Part shown: one piece after another, positions 24,512-39,350 of the stretch | How positions within the stretch are numbered: position 1 is the first letter of the stretch | How the letters are laid out: every line of letters begins with the position of its first letter | From: Liolophura sinensis | Taxonomy: Eukaryota; Mollusca; Polyplacophora; Chitonida; Chitonidae | DNA length: 64,000 bases | Direction of reading: 5' to 3' | NCBI RefSeq assembly: GCF_032854445.1 | Contig: NW_027018018.1 | Location: forward strand, 1-64,000 | Translations under genes and position numbers: made by a program | Notes under the pieces: model-generated | What the model was told of the DNA's origin: nothing | Databases searched by the model: none | What the model saw: only the letters and a program-made list of their open reading frames with translations

Positions 24512-25850
24512 GTGCCCTTCGGTAGCCCAGACGACGTCAAATCTTTGGGCCAAGCCCATTTAACTCACCCAGCAAATGTCTTACTTCTAAGTCGAAGACA
24601 ATCTCAATGTCTTTATCTACATGTAGAAAAACCACACCATTTGTATATAAAAAAACACAAGGTACTTGATACAGTCCGCTGTAAAAAGTACAATTGAACA
24701 CTGACCCACATCAATAAGGTGCCAAAAGATGCGCAATTGGGCCAGGCATCTCCAGGTGTTGAAAAATTGCAAATTTCCTTGGTTTCCATGGAGTAAGAGC
24801 CGTTGCTGGGCACGTGATCTTGACATCATTGATTATTCATTTGTGGCTACAGCCAAAAGTATTGGTCGGAGAGCAACGCGGTTTGCACCATTCGATTTCT
24901 CGTCACAAAATACGTCGGATTAGCCTCTTACCAGCAGCATTGGAACAGTTTTTCTACTTTTGGATTTTTGCCTGGTCTTTTTGCTAATTGAAATCGGCTA
25001 CATTAACTATGTACAATCGCGACTGGTCATTACTATATTCAACTTTTCATTATAAGTTATGTGCCCTTCGGTAGCCCAGACGACGTCAAATCTTTGGGCC
25101 AAGCCCATTTAACTCACCCAGCAAATGTCTTACTTCTAAGTCGAAGACAAACTCAATGTCTTTATCTACATGTAGAAAAACCACACCATTTGTATATAAA
25201 AAAAACACAAGGTACTTGATACAGTCCGCTGTAAAAAGTACAATTGAACACTGACCCACATCAATAAGATGCCAAAAGATGCGCAATTGGGCCAGGCATC
25301 TCCAGGTGTTGAAAAATTGCAAATTTTTTTGGTTTCCATGGAGTAAGAGCCGTTGCTGGGCACGTGATCTTGACATCATTGATTATTCATATGTGGCTAC
25401 AGCCAAAAGTATTGGTCGGAGAGCAACGCGCTTTGCACCATTCGATTTCTCGTCACAAAATACGTCGGATTAGCCTCTTACCAGCAGCATTGGAACAGTT
25501 TTTCCACTTTTGGATTTTTGCCTGGTCCTTTTGCTAATTGAAATCGGCTACATTAACTATGTACAATCGCGACTGGTCATTACTATATTCAATTTTTCAT
25601 TATAAGTTATGTGCCCTTCGGTAGCCCAGACGACGTCAAATCTTTGGGCCAAGCCCATTTAACTCACCCAGCAAATGTCTTACTTCTAAGTCGAAGACAA
25701 ACTCAATGTCTTCATCTACATGTAGAAAAACCACACCATTTGTATATAAAAAAAACACAAGGTACTTGATACAGTCCGCTGTGAAAAGTACAATTCAATA
25801 CTGACCCACATCAATAAGGTGCCAAAGGATGCGCAATTGGGCCAGGCATC
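24512..25850. repeat. Block C1, duplicated 10,990 bp downstream
   Basis: GACAATCTC (ATCTC at 24,601 and 35,591), CAATAAGATGCC (near 25,262 and 36,252) and the TTTTTTTGG plus TCATATGTGG variant pair (near 25,325/25,388 and 36,315/36,378) all recur at 10,990 bp, i.e. 20 units. The two copies differ at CAGGTGTTG versus CAGCTGTTG, so they are mosaics and not simple duplicates. Confidence 0.65.
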
Positions 25851-27849
25851 TCCAGCTGTTGAAAAATTGCAAATTTCCTTGGTTTCCATGGAGTAAGAGC
25901 CGTTGCTGGGCACGTGATCTTGACATCATTGATTAATCACTTTTGGCTACAGCCAAAAGTATTGGTCGGAGAGCAACGCGGTTTGCACCATTCGATTTCT
26001 CGTCACAAAATACGTCGGATTAGCCTCTTACCAGCAGCATTGGAACAGTTTTTCTACTTTTGGATTTTTGCCTGGTCTTTTTGCTAATTGAAATCGGCTA
26101 CATTAACTATGTACAATCGCGACTGGTCATTACTATATTCAACTTTTCATTATAAGTTATGTGCCCTTCGGTAGCCCAGACGACGTCAAATCTTTGGGCC
26201 AAGCCCATTTAACTCACCCAGCAAATGTCTTACTTCTAAGTCGAAGACAAACTCAATGTCTTTATCTACATGTAGAAAAACCACACCATTTGTATATAAA
26301 AAAACACAAGGTACTTGATACAGTCCGCTGTAAAAAGTACAATTGAACACTGACCCACATCAATAAGGTGCCAAAAGATGCGCAATTGGGCCAGGCATCT
26401 CCAGCTGTTGAAAAATTGCAAATTTCCTTGGTTTCCATGGATTAAAAGCCGTTGCTGGGCACGTGATCTTGACATCATTGATTATTCATTTGTGGCTACA
26501 GCCAAAAGTATTGGTCGGAGAGCAACGCGGTTTGCACCATTCGATTTCTCGTCACAAAATACGTCGGATTAGCCTCTTACCAGCAGCATTGGAACAGTTT
26601 TTCTACTTTTGGATTTTTGCCTGGTCTTTTTGCTAATTGAAATCGGCTACATTAACTATGTACAATCGCGACTGGTCATTATTATATTCAACTTTTCATT
26701 ATAAGTTATGTGCCCTTCGGTAGCCCAGACGACGTTAAATCTTCGGGCCAAGCCTATTTAACTCACCCAGCAAATGTCTTACTTCTAAGTGGAAGAGAAA
26801 CTCAATGTCTTTATCTACATGTAGAAAAACCACACCATTTGTATATAAAAAAAACACAAGGTACATGACACAGTCCGCTGTAAAAAGTACAATTGAACAC
26901 TGACCCACATCAATAAGGTGCCAAAAGATGCGCAATTGGGCCAGGCATCTCCAGCTGTTGAAAAATTGCAAATTTCTATGGTTTCCATGGATTAGGAGCC
27001 GTTGCTGGGCACGTGATCTTGACATCAATGATTATTCATTTGTGGCTACAGCCAAAAATATTGGTCGGAGAGCAACGCGGTTTGCACCATTCGATTTCTC
27101 GTCACAAAATACGTCGGATTAGCCTCTTACCAGCAGCATTGGAACAGTTTTTCTACTTTTGGATTTTTGCCTGGTCTTTTTGCTAATTGAAATCGGCTAC
27201 ATTAACTATGTACAATCGCGACTGGTCATTACTATATTCAACTTTTCATTATAAGTTATGTGCCCTTCGGTAGCCCAGACGACGTCAAATCTTTGGGCCA
27301 AGCCCATTTAACTCACCCAGCAAATGTCTTACTTCTAAGTGGAAGACAAACTCAATGTCTTTATCTACATGTAGAAAAACCACACCATTTGTATATAAAA
27401 AAAACACAAGGTACATGACACAGTCCGCTGTAAAAAGTACAATTGAACACTGACCCACATCAATAAGGTGCCAAAAGTTGCGCAATTGGGCCAGGCATCT
27501 CCAGCTGTTCAAAAATTGCAAATTTCTATGGTTTCCATGGATTAAGAGCCGTTGCTGGGCACGTGATCTTGACATCATTGATTATTCATTTGTGGCTACA
27601 GCCAAAAGTATTGGTCGGAGAGCAACGCGGTTTGCACCATTCGATTTCTCGTCACAAAATACGTCGGATTAGCCTCTTACCAGCCGCATTGGAACAGTTT
27701 TTCTACTTTTGGATTTTTGCCTGGTCTTTTTGCTAATTGAAATCGGCTACATTAACTATGTACAATCGCGACTGGTCATTACTATATTCAACTTTTCATT
27801 ATAAGTTATGTGCCCTTCGGTAGCCCAGACGACGTCAAATTTTTGGGCC

Positions 27850-29900
27850 AAGCCCATTTAACTCACCCAGCAAATGTCTTACTTCTAAGTCGAAGACAAA
27901 CTCAATGTCTTTATCTACATGTAGAAAAACCACACCATTTGTATATAAAAAAACACAAGGTACTTGATACAGTCTGCTGTAAAAAATACAATTGAACACT
28001 GACCCACATCAATAAGGTGCCAAAAGATGCGCAATTGGGCCAGGCATCTCCAGCTGTTGAAAAATTGCAAATTTCTATGGTTTCCATGGATTAAGAGCCG
28101 TTGTTGGGCACGTGATCTTGACATCAATGATTATTCATTTGTGGCTACAGCCAATAGTATTGGTCGGAGAACAACGCGGTTTGCACCATTCGATTTCTCG
28201 TCACAAAATACGTCGGATTAGCCTCTTACCAGCAGCATTGGAACAGTTTTTCCACTTTTGGATTTTTGCCTGGTCTTTTTGCTAATTGAAATCGGCTACA
28301 TTAACTATGTACAATCGCGACTGGTCATTACTATATTCAACTTTTCATTACAAGTTATGTGCCCATCGGTAGCCCAGACGACGTCAAATCTTTGGGCCAA
28401 GCCCATTTAACTCACCCAGCAAATGTCTTACTTCTAAGTCGAAGACAAACTCAATGTCTTTATCTACATGTAGAAAAACCACACCATTTGTATATAAAAA
28501 AAACACAAGGTACTTGATACAGTCTGCTGTAAAAAGTACAATTGAACACTGACCCACATCAATAAGGTGCCAAAAGATGCGCAATTGGGCCAGGCATCTC
28601 CAGGTGTTGAAAAATTGCAAATTTCCTTGGTTTCCATGGAGTAAGAGCCGTTGCTGGGCACGTAATCTTGACATCATTGATTATTCATTTGTGGCTACAG
28701 CCAAAAGTATTGGTTGGAGAGCAACGCGCTTTGCACCATTCGATTTCTCGTCACAAAATACGTCGGATTAGCCTCTTACCAGCAGCATTGGAACAGTTTT
28801 TCCACTTTTGCATTTTTGCCTGGTCTTTTTGCTAATTGAAATCGGCTACATTAACTATGTACAATCGCGACTGGTCATTACTATATTCAACTTTTCATTA
28901 TAAGTTATGTGCCCTTCGGTAGCCCAGACGACGTCAAATCTTTGGGCCAAGCCCATTTAACTCACCCAGCAATTGTCTTACTTCTAAGTCGAAGACAAAC
29001 TCAATGTCTTTATCTACATGTAGAAAAACCACACCATTTGTATATAAAAAAAACACAAGGTACTTGATACAGTCCGCTGTAAAAGTAAAATTCAATACTG
29101 ACCCACATCAATAAGGTGCCAAAAGATGCGCAATTGGGCCAGGCATCTCCAGCTGTTCAAAAATTGCAAATTTCTATGGTTTCCATGGAGTAAGAGCCGT
29201 TGCTGGGCACGTGATCTTGACATCATTGATTATTCACTTGTGGCTACAGCCAAAAGTATTGGTTGGAGAGCAACGCGGTTTGCACCATTCGATTTCTCGT
29301 CACAAAATACGTCGGATTAGCCTCTTACCAGCAGCATTGGAACAGTTTTTCCACTTTTGGATTTTTGCCTGGTCTTTTTGCTAATTGAAATCGGCTACAT
29401 TAACTATGTACAATCGCGACTGCTCATTACTATATTCAACTTTTCATTATAAGTTATGTGCCCTTCGGTAGCCCAGACGACGTCAAATCTTTGGGCCAAG
29501 CCCATTTAACTCACCCAGCAAATGTCTTACTTCCAAGTCGAAGACAAACTCAATGTCTTTATCTACATGTAGAAAAACCACACCATTTGTATATAAAAAA
29601 ACACAAGGTACTTGATACAGTCCGCTGTAAAAAGTACAATTGAACACTGACCCACATCAATAAGGTGCCAAAAGATGCGCAATTGGGCCAGGCATCTCCA
29701 GCTGTTGAAAAATTGCAAATTTCTATGGTTTCCATGGATTAAAAGCCGTTGCTGGGCACGTGATCTTGACATCATTGATTATTCATTTGTGGCTACAGCC
29801 AAAAGTATTGGTCGGAGAGCAACGCGGTTTGCACCATTCGATTTCTCGTCACAAAATACGTCGGATTAGCCTCTTACCAGCAGCATTGGAACAGTTTTTC
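27850..29900. repeat. Block D1, 5-monomer tandem duplication (2,747 bp), first copy
   Basis: Rare variants recur at exactly 2,747 bp: AAAAAATACAATTG (27,981 and 30,728), CACGTAATC in place of CACGTGATC (CGTAATC at 28,661 and 31,408), and GTAAAAGTAAAATTC (near 29,088 and 31,835). The offset is five units. Copies differ at TTTTGCATTTTTGCC near 28,805 and ACTTCCAAGTC near 29,529 here. Confidence 0.8.
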
Positions 29901-30596
29901 TACTTTTGGATTTTTGCCTGGTCTTTTTGCTAATTGAAATCGGCTACATTAACTATGTACAATCGCGACTGGTCATTACTATATTCAACTTTTCATTATA
30001 AGTTATGTGCCCTTCGGTAGCCCAGACGACGTCAAATCTTTGGGCCAAGCCCATTTAACTCACCCAGCAAATGTCTTACTTCTAAGTGGAAGACAAACTC
30101 AATGTCTTTATCTACATGTAGAAAAACCACACCATTTGTATATAAAAAAAACACAAGGTACATGACACAGTCCGCTGTAAAAAGTACAATTGAACACTGA
30201 CCCACATCAATAAGGTGCCAAAAGATGCGCAATTGGGCCAGGCATCTCCAGCTGTTGAAAAATTGCAAATTTCTATGGTTTCCATGGATTAAGAGCCGTT
30301 GCTGGGCACGTGATCTTGACATCATTGATTATTCATTTGTGGCTACAGCCAAAAGTATTGGTCGGAGAGCAACGCGGTTTGCACCATTCGATTTCTCGTC
30401 ACAAAATACGTCGGATTAGCCTCTTACCAGCAGCATTGGAACAGTTTTTCCACTTTTGGATTTTTGCCTGGTCTTTTTGCTAATTGAAATCGGCTACATT
30501 AACTATGTACAATCGCGACTGGTCATTACTATATTCAACTTTTCATTATAAGTTATGTGCCCTTCGGTAGCCCAGACGACGTCAAATCTTTGGGCC

Positions 30597-32647
30597 AAGC
30601 CCATTTAACTCACCCAGCAAATGTCTTACTTCTAAGTCGAAGACAAACTCAATGTCTTTATCTACATGTAGAAAAACCACACCATTTGTATATAAAAAAA
30701 CACAAGGTACTTGATACAGTCTGCTGTAAAAAATACAATTGAACACTGACCCACATCAATAAGGTGCCAAAAGATGCGCAATTGGGCCAGGCATCTCCAG
30801 CTGTTGAAAAATTGCAAATTTCTATGGTTTCCATGGATTAAGAGCCGTTGTTGGGCACGTGATCTTGACATCAATGATTATTCATTTGTGGCTACAGCCA
30901 ATAGTATTGGTCGGAGAACAACGCGGTTTGCACCATTCGATTTCTCGTCACAAAATACGTCGGATTAGCCTCTTACCAGCAGCATTGGAACAGTTTTTCC
31001 ACTTTTGGATTTTTGCCTGGTCTTTTTGCTAATTGAAATCGGCTACATTAACTATGTACAATCGCGACTGGTCATTACTATATTCAACTTTTCATTACAA
31101 GTTATGTGCCCATCGGTAGCCCAGACGACGTCAAATCTTTGGGCCAAGCCCATTTAACTCACCCAGCAAATGTCTTACTTCTAAGTCGAAGACAAACTCA
31201 ATGTCTTTATCTACATGTAGAAAAACCACACCATTTGTATATAAAAAAAACACAAGGTACTTGATACAGTCTGCTGTAAAAAGTACAATTGAACACTGAC
31301 CCACATCAATAAGGTGCCAAAAGATGCGCAATTGGGCCAGGCATCTCCAGGTGTTGAAAAATTGCAAATTTCCTTGGTTTCCATGGAGTAAGAGCCGTTG
31401 CTGGGCACGTAATCTTGACATCATTGATTATTCATTTGTGGCTACAGCCAAAAGTATTGGTTGGAGAGCAACGCGCTTTGCACCATTCGATTTCTCGTCA
31501 CAAAATACGTCGGATTAGCCTCTTACCAGCAGCATTGGAACAGTTTTTCCACTTTTGGATTTTTGCCTGGTCTTTTTGCTAATTGAAATCGGCTACATTA
31601 ACTATGTACAATCGCGACTGGTCATTACTATATTCAACTTTTCATTATAAGTTATGTGCCCTTCGGTAGCCCAGACGACGTCAAATCTTTGGGCCAAGCC
31701 CATTTAACTCACCCAGCAATTGTCTTACTTCTAAGTCGAAGACAAACTCAATGTCTTTATCTACATGTAGAAAAACCACACCATTTGTATATAAAAAAAA
31801 CACAAGGTACTTGATACAGTCCGCTGTAAAAGTAAAATTCAATACTGACCCACATCAATAAGGTGCCAAAGGATGCGCAATTGGGCCAGGCATCTCCAGC
31901 TGTTCAAAAATTGCAAATTTCCTTGGTTTCCATGGAGTAAGAGCCGTTGCTGGGCACGTGATCTTGACATCATTGATTATTCACTTGTGGCTACAGCCAA
32001 AAGTATTGGTTGGAGAGCAACGCGGTTTGCACCATTCGATTTCTCGTCACAAAATACGTCGGATTAGCCTCTTACCAGCAGCATTGGAACAGTTTTTCCA
32101 CTTTTGGATTTTTGCCTGGTCTTTTTGCTAATTGAAATCGGCTACATTAACTATGTACAATCGCGACTGCTCATTACTATATTCAACTTTTCATTATAAG
32201 TTATGTGCCCTTCGGTAGCCCAGACGACGTCAAATCTTTGGGCCAAGCCCATTTAACTCACCCAGCAAATGTCTTACTTCTAAGTCGAAGACAAACTCAA
32301 TGTCTTTATCTACATGTAGAAAAACCACACCATTTGTATATAAAAAAACACAAGGTACTTGATACAGTCCGCTGTAAAAAGTACAATTGAACACTGACCC
32401 ACATCAATAAGGTGCCAAAAGATGCGAATTTGGCCAGGCATCTCCAGCTGTTGAAAAATTGCAAATTTCTATGGTTTCCATGGATTAAAAGCCGTTGCTG
32501 GGCACGTGATCTTGACATCATTGATTATTCATTTGTGGCTACAGCCAAAAGTATTGGTCGGAGAGCAACGCGGTTTGCACCATTCGATTTCTCGTCACAA
32601 AATACGTCGGATTAGCCTCTTACCAGCAGCATTGGAACAGTTTTTCT
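30597..32647. repeat. Block D2, 5-monomer tandem duplication, second copy
   Basis: This is the second copy of block D at +2,747 bp with the same three rare markers. In the unit at 31873 it has AAAGGATG and TCCTTGG, where D1 has AAAAGATG and TCTATGG, which points to later conversion by the AAAGGATG subfamily. Confidence 0.8.
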
Positions 32648-33211
32648 ACTTTTGGATTTTTGCCTGGTCTTTTTGCGAATTGAAATCGGCTACATTAACT
32701 ATGTACACTCGCGACTGGTCATTACTATATTCAATTTTTCATTATAAGTTATGTGCCCTTCGGTAGCCCAGACGACGTCAAATCTTTGGGCCAAGCCCAT
32801 TTAACTCACCCAGCAAATGTCTTACTTCTAAGTGGAAGACAAACTCAATGTCTTTATCTACATGTAGAAAAACCACACCATTTGTATATAAAAAAAACAC
32901 AAGGTACTTGATACAGTCCGCTGTGAAAAGTACAATTGAACACTGACCCACATCAATAAGGTGCCAAAGGATGCGCAATTGGGCCAGGCATCTCCAGCTG
33001 TTGAAAAATTGCAAATTTCCTTTGTTTCCATGGAGTAAGAGCCGTTGCTGGGCACGTGATCTTGACATCATTGATTATTCACTTGTGGCTACAGCCAAAA
33101 GTATTGGTCGGAGAGCAACGCTTTTTGCACCATTCGATTTCTCGTCACAAAATACGTCGGATTAGCCTCTTACCAGCAGCATTGGAACAGTTTTTCTACT
33201 TTTGGATTTTT
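32431..33211. repeat. Block B2, second copy of the 8,791-bp spaced block
   Basis: This shares TACACTCGCG and GCTTTTTGCACC with block B1. It ends near 33,212, where GCCAGGTC replaces GCCTGGTC; that variant recurs near 52,417 and 56,816. The unit anchor here is altered (GATGCGAATTTGG at 32,421). Confidence 0.75.
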
Positions 33212-35501
33212 GCCAGGTCTTTTTGCTAATTGAAATCGGCTACATTAACTATGTACAATCGCGACTGGTCATTACCATATTCAACTTTTCATTATAAGTT
33301 ATGTGCCCTTCGGTAGCCCAGACGACGTCAAATCTTCGGGCCAAGCCCATTTAACTCACCCAGCAAATGTCTTACTTCTAAGTCGAAGACAAACTCAATG
33401 TCTTTATCTACATGTAGAAAAACCACACCATTTGTATATAAAAAAAACACAAGGTACTTGATACAGTCCGCTGTAAAAAGTACAATTGAACACTGACCCA
33501 CATCAATAAGGTGCCAAAAGATGCGCAATTGGGCCAGGCATCTCCAGGTGTTGAAAAATTGCAAATTTCCTTGGTTTCCATGGAGTAAGAGCCGTTGCTG
33601 GGCACGTGATCTTGACATCATTGATTATTCATTTGTGGCTACAGCCAAAAGTATTGGTTGGAGAGCAACGCGCTTTGCACCATTCGATTTCTCGTCACAA
33701 AATACGTCGGATTAGCCTCTTACCAGCAGCATTGGAACAGTTTTTCTACTTTTGGATTTTTGCCTGGTCTTTTTGCTAATTGAAATCGGCTACATTAACT
33801 ATGTACAATCGCGACTGGTCATTACTATATTCAACTTTTCATTATAAGTTATGTGCCCTTCGGTAGCCCAGACGACGTCAAATCTTTGGGCCAAGCCCAT
33901 TTAACTCACCCAGCAAATGTCTTACTCCTAAGTCGAAGACAAACTCAATGTCCTTATCTACATGTAGAAAAACCACACCATTTGTATGTAAAAAAACACA
34001 AGGCACTTGATACAGTCTGCTGTAAAAAGTACAATTGAACACTGACCCACATCAATAAGGTGCCAAAAGATGCGCAATTGGGCCAGGCATCTCCAGGTGT
34101 TGAAAAATTGCAAATTTCCTTGGTTTCCATGGAGTAAGAGCCGTTGCTGGGCACGTGATCTTCACATCATTGATTATTCATTTGTGGCTACAGCCAAAAG
34201 TATTGGTTGGAGAGCAACGCGCTTTGCACCATTCGATTTCTCGTCACAAAATACGTCGGATTAGCCTCTTACCAGCAGCATTGGAACAGTTTTTCTACTT
34301 TTGGATTTTTGCCTGGTCTTTTTGCTAATTGAAATCGGCTACATTAACTATGTACAATCGCGACTGGTCATTACTATATTCAACTTTTCATTATAAGTTA
34401 TGTGCCCTTCGGTAGCCCAGACGACGTCAAATCTTTGGGCCAAGCCCATTTAACTCACCCAGCAAATGTCTTACTTCTAAGTCGAAGACAAACTCAATGT
34501 CTTTATCTACATGTAGAAAAACCACACCATTTGTATATAAAAAAACACAAGGTACTTGATACAGTCTGCTGTAAAAAGTACAATTGAACACTGACCCACA
34601 TCAATAAGGTGCCAAAAGATGCGCAATTGGGCCAGGCATCTCCAGCTGTTGAAAAATTGCAAATTTCTATGGTTTCCATGGATTAAGAGCCGTTGCTGGG
34701 CACGTGATCTTGACATCAATGATTATTCATTTGTGGCTACAGCCAATAGTATTGGTCGGAGAACAACGCGGTTTGCACCATTCGATTTCTCGTCACAAAA
34801 TACGTCGGATTAGCCTCTTACCAGCAGCATTGGAACAGTTTTTTCCACTTTTGGATTTTTGCCTGGTCTTTTTGCTAATTGAAATCGGCTACATTAACTA
34901 TGTACAATCGCGACTGGTCATTACTATATTCAACTTTTCATTACAAGTTATGTGCCCATCGGTAGCCCAGACGACGTCAAATCTTTGGGCCAAGCCCATT
35001 TAACTCACCCAGCAAATGTCTTACTTCTAAGTCGAAGACAAACTCAATGTCTTTATCTACATGTAGAAAAACCACACCATTTGTATATAAAAAAAACACA
35101 AGGTACATGACACAGTCCGCTGTAAAAAGTACAATTGAACACTGACCCACATCAATAAGGTGCCAAAAGATGCGCAATTGGGCCAGGCATCTCCAGCTGT
35201 TGAAAAATTGCAAATTTCTATGGTTTCCATGGATTAAGAGCCGTTGCTGGGCACGTGATCTTGACATCATTGATTATTCATTTGTGGCTACAGCCAAAAG
35301 TATTGGTCGGAGAGCAACGCGGTTTGCACCATTCGATTTCTCGTCACAAAATACGTCGGATTAGCCTCTTACCAGCAGCATTGGAACAGTTTTTCCACTT
35401 TTGGATTTTTGCCTGGTCTTTTTGCTAATTGAAATCGGCTACATTAACTATGTACAATCGCGACTGGTCATTACTATATTCAACTTTTCATTATAAGTTA
35501 T

Positions 35502-36840
35502 GTGCCCTTCGGTAGCCCAGACGACGTCAAATCTTTGGGCCAAGCCCATTTAACTCACCCAGCAAATGTCTTACTTCTAAGTCGAAGACAATCTCAATGT
35601 CTTTATCTACATGTAGAAAAACCACACCATTTGTATATAAAAAAACACAAGGTACTTGATACAGTCCGCTGTAAAAAGTACAATTGAACACTGACCCACA
35701 TCAATAAGGTGCCAAAAGATGCGCAATTGGGCCAGGCATCTCCAGCTGTTGAAAAATTGCAAATTTCTATGGTTTCCATGGAGTAAGAGCCGTTGCTGGG
35801 CACGTGATCTTGACATCATTGATTATTCATTTGTGGCTACAGCCAAAAGTATTGGTCGGAGAGCAACGCGGTTTGCACCATTCGATTTCTCGTCACAAAA
35901 TACGTCGGATTAGCCTCTTACCAGCAGCATTGGAACAGTTTTTCTACTTTTGGATTTTTGCCTGGTCTTTTTGCTAATTGAAATCGGCTACATTAACTAT
36001 GTACAATCGCGACTGGTCATTACTATATTCAACTTTTCATTATAAGTTATGTGCCCTTCGGTAGCCCAGACGACGTCAAATCTTTGGGCCAAGCCCATTT
36101 AACTCACCCAGCAAATGTCTTACTCCTAAGTCGAAGACAAACTCAATGTCTTTATCTACATGTAGAAAAACCACACCATTTGTATATAAAAAAAACACAA
36201 GGTACTTGATACAGTCCGCTGTAAAAAGTACAATTGAACACTGACCCACATCAATAAGATGCCAAAAGATGCGCAATTGGGCCAGGCATCTCCAGCTGTT
36301 GAAAAACTGCAAATTTTTTTGGTTTCCATGGAGTAAGAGCCGTTGCTGGGCACGTGATCTTGACATCATTGATTATTCATATGTGGCTACAGCCAAAAGT
36401 ATTGGTCGGAGAGCAACGCGCTTTGCACCATTCGATTTCTCGTCACAAAATACGTCGGATTAGCCTCTTACCAGCAGCATTGGAACAGTTTTTATACTTT
36501 TGGATTTTTGCCTGGTCCTTTTGCTAATTGAAATCGGCTACATTAACTATGTACAATCGCGACTGGTCATTACTATATTCAATTTTTCATTATAAGTTAT
36601 GTGCCCTTCGGTAGCCCAGACGACGTCAAATCTTTGGGCCAAGCCCATTTAACTCACCCAGCAAATGTCTTACTTCTAAGTCGGAGACAAACTCAATGTC
36701 TTCATCTACATGTAGAAAAACCACACCATTTGTATATAAAAAAAAACACAAGGTACTTGATACAGTCCGCTGTGAAAAGTACAATTCAATACTGACCCAC
36801 ATCAATAAGGTGCCAAAGGATGCGCAATTGGGCCAGGCAT
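35502..36840. repeat. Block C2, second copy of the 10,990-bp spaced block
   Basis: This shares three rare markers with block C1 but carries CAGCTGTTG in both units where C1 has CAGGTGTTG. It also has a private GAAAAACTGC near 36,302 and TTTTTATAC near 36,490. Confidence 0.65.
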
Positions 36841-39350
36841 CTCCAGCTGTTGAAAAATTGCAAATTTCCTTGGTTTCCATGGAGTAAGAGCCGTTGCTGG
36901 GCACGTGATCTTGACATCATTGATTATTCACTTGTGGCTACAGCCAAAAGTATTGGTTGGAGAGCAACGCGGTTTGCACCATTCGATTTCTCGTCACAAA
37001 ATACGTCGGATTAGCCTCTTACCAGCAGCATTGGAACAGTTTTTCCACTTTTGGATTTTTGCCTGGTCTTTTTGCTAATTGAAATCGGCTACATGAACTA
37101 TGTACAATCGCGACTGCTCATTACTATATTCAACTTTTCATTATAAGTTATGTGCCCTTCGGTAGCCCAGACGACGTCAAATCTTTGGGCCAAGCCCATT
37201 TAACTCACCCAGCAAATGTCCTTACTTCATAAGTCGAAGACAAACTCAATGTCTTTATCTACATGTAGAAAAACCACACCATTTGTATATAAAAAAACAC
37301 AAGGTACTTGATACAGTCCGCTGTAAAAAGTACAATTGAACACTGACCCACATCAATAAGGTGCCAAAAGATGCGCAATTGGCCAGGCATCTCCAGCTGT
37401 TGAAAAATTGCAAATTTCTATGGTTTCCATGGATTAAAAGCCGTTGCTGGGCACGTGATCTTGACATCATTGATTATTCATTTGTGGCTACAGCCAAAAG
37501 TATTGGTTGGAGAGCACGCGGTTTGCACCATTCGATTTCTCGTCACAAAATACGTCGGATTAGCCTCTTACCAGCAGCATTGAGAACAGTTTTTCTACTT
37601 TTGGATTTTTGCCTGGTCTTTTTGCTAATTGAAATCGGCTACATTAACTATGTACAATCGCGACTGGTCATTACTATATTCAACTTTTCATTATAAGTTA
37701 TTTGCCCTTCGGTAGCCCAGACGACGTCAAATCTTCGGGCCAAGCCTATTTAACTCACCCAGCAAATGTCTTACTTCTAAGTGGAAGACAAACTCAATGT
37801 CTTTATCTACATGTAGAAAAACCACACCATTTGTATATAAAAAAAAAACACAAGGTACATGACACAGTCCGCTGTAAAAAGTACAACTGAACACTGACCC
37901 ACATCAATAAGGTGCCAAAAGATGCGCAATTGGGCCAGGCATCTCCAGCTGTTGAAAAATTGCAAATTTCTATGGTTTCCATGGATTAAGAGCCGTTGCT
38001 GGGCACGTGATCTTGACATCATTGATTATTCATTTGTGGCTACAGCCAAAAGTATTGGTCGGAGAGCAACGCGGTTTCCACCATTCGATTTCTCGTCACA
38101 AAATACGTCGGATTAGCCTCTTACCAGCAGCATTGGAACAGTTTTTCCACTTTTGCATTTTTGCCTGGTCTTTTTGCGAATTGAAATCGGCTACATTAAC
38201 TATGTACAATCGCGACTGGTCATTACTATATTCAACTTTTCATTATAAGTTATGTGCCCTTCGGTAGCCCAGACGACGTCAAATCTTTGGCCAAGCCCAT
38301 TTAACTCACCCAGCAAATGTCTTACCTTCTAAGTCGAAGACAAACTCAATGTCTTTATCTACATGTAGAAAAAACCACACCATTTGTATATAAAAAAACA
38401 CAAGGTACTTGCTACAGTCTGCTGTAAAAAGTACAATTGAACACTGACCCACATCAATAAGGTGCCAAAAGATGCGCAATTGGGCCAGGCATCTCCAGCT
38501 GTTGAAAAATTGCAAATTTCTATGGTTTCCATGGATTAGGAGCCGTTGCTGGGCACGTGATCTTGACATCAATGATTATTCATTTGTGGCTACAGCCAAA
38601 AGTATTGGTCGGAGGAGCAACGCGGTTTGCACCATTCGATTCTCGTCACAAAATACGTCGGATTAGCCTCTTACCAGCAGCATTGGAACAGTTTTTTCCA
38701 CTTTTGGATTTTTGCCTGGTCTTTTTGCTAATTGAAATCGGCTACATTAACTATGTACAATCGCGACTGGTCATTACTATAATTCAACTTTTCATTACAA
38801 GTTATGTGCCCATCGGTAGCCCAGACGACGTCAAATCTTTGGCCAAGCCCATTTAACTCACCCAGCAAATGTCTTACTTCTAAGTCGAAGACAAACTCAA
38901 TGTCTTTATCTACATGTAGAAAAACCACACCATTTGTATATAAAAAAACACAAGGTACTTGATACAGTCCGCTGTAAAAAGTACAATTGAACACTGACCC
39001 ACATCAATAAGGTGCCAAAAGATGCGCAATTGGGCCAGGCATCTCCAGGTGTTGAAAAATTGCAAATTTCCTTGGTTTCCATGGAGTAAGAGCCGTTGCT
39101 GGGCACGTGATCTTGACATCATTGATTATTCATTTGTGGCTACAGCCAAAAGTATTGGTTGGAGAGCAACGCGCTTTGCACCATTCGATTTCTCGTCACA
39201 AAATACGTCGGATTAGCCTCTTACCAGCAGCATTGGAACAGTTTTTCTACTTTTGGATTTTTGCCTGGTCTTTTTGCTAATTGAAATCGGCTACATTAAC
39301 TATGTACAATCGCGACTGGTCATTACTATATTCAACTTTCATTATAAGTT
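36600..39350. repeat. Block E1, 5-monomer duplication (~2,750 bp), first copy
   Basis: Markers shared with E2 at 2,749-2,751 bp: ACATGAACTATG (37,091 and 39,841), GGTTTCCACC (TTTCCA at 38,075 and 40,824), TTTTGCATTTTTGCC (near 38,153 and 40,902) and ACTTGCTACAG (near 38,407 and 41,157). Most of E1 lies in indel-rich zone 2. Confidence 0.78.
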
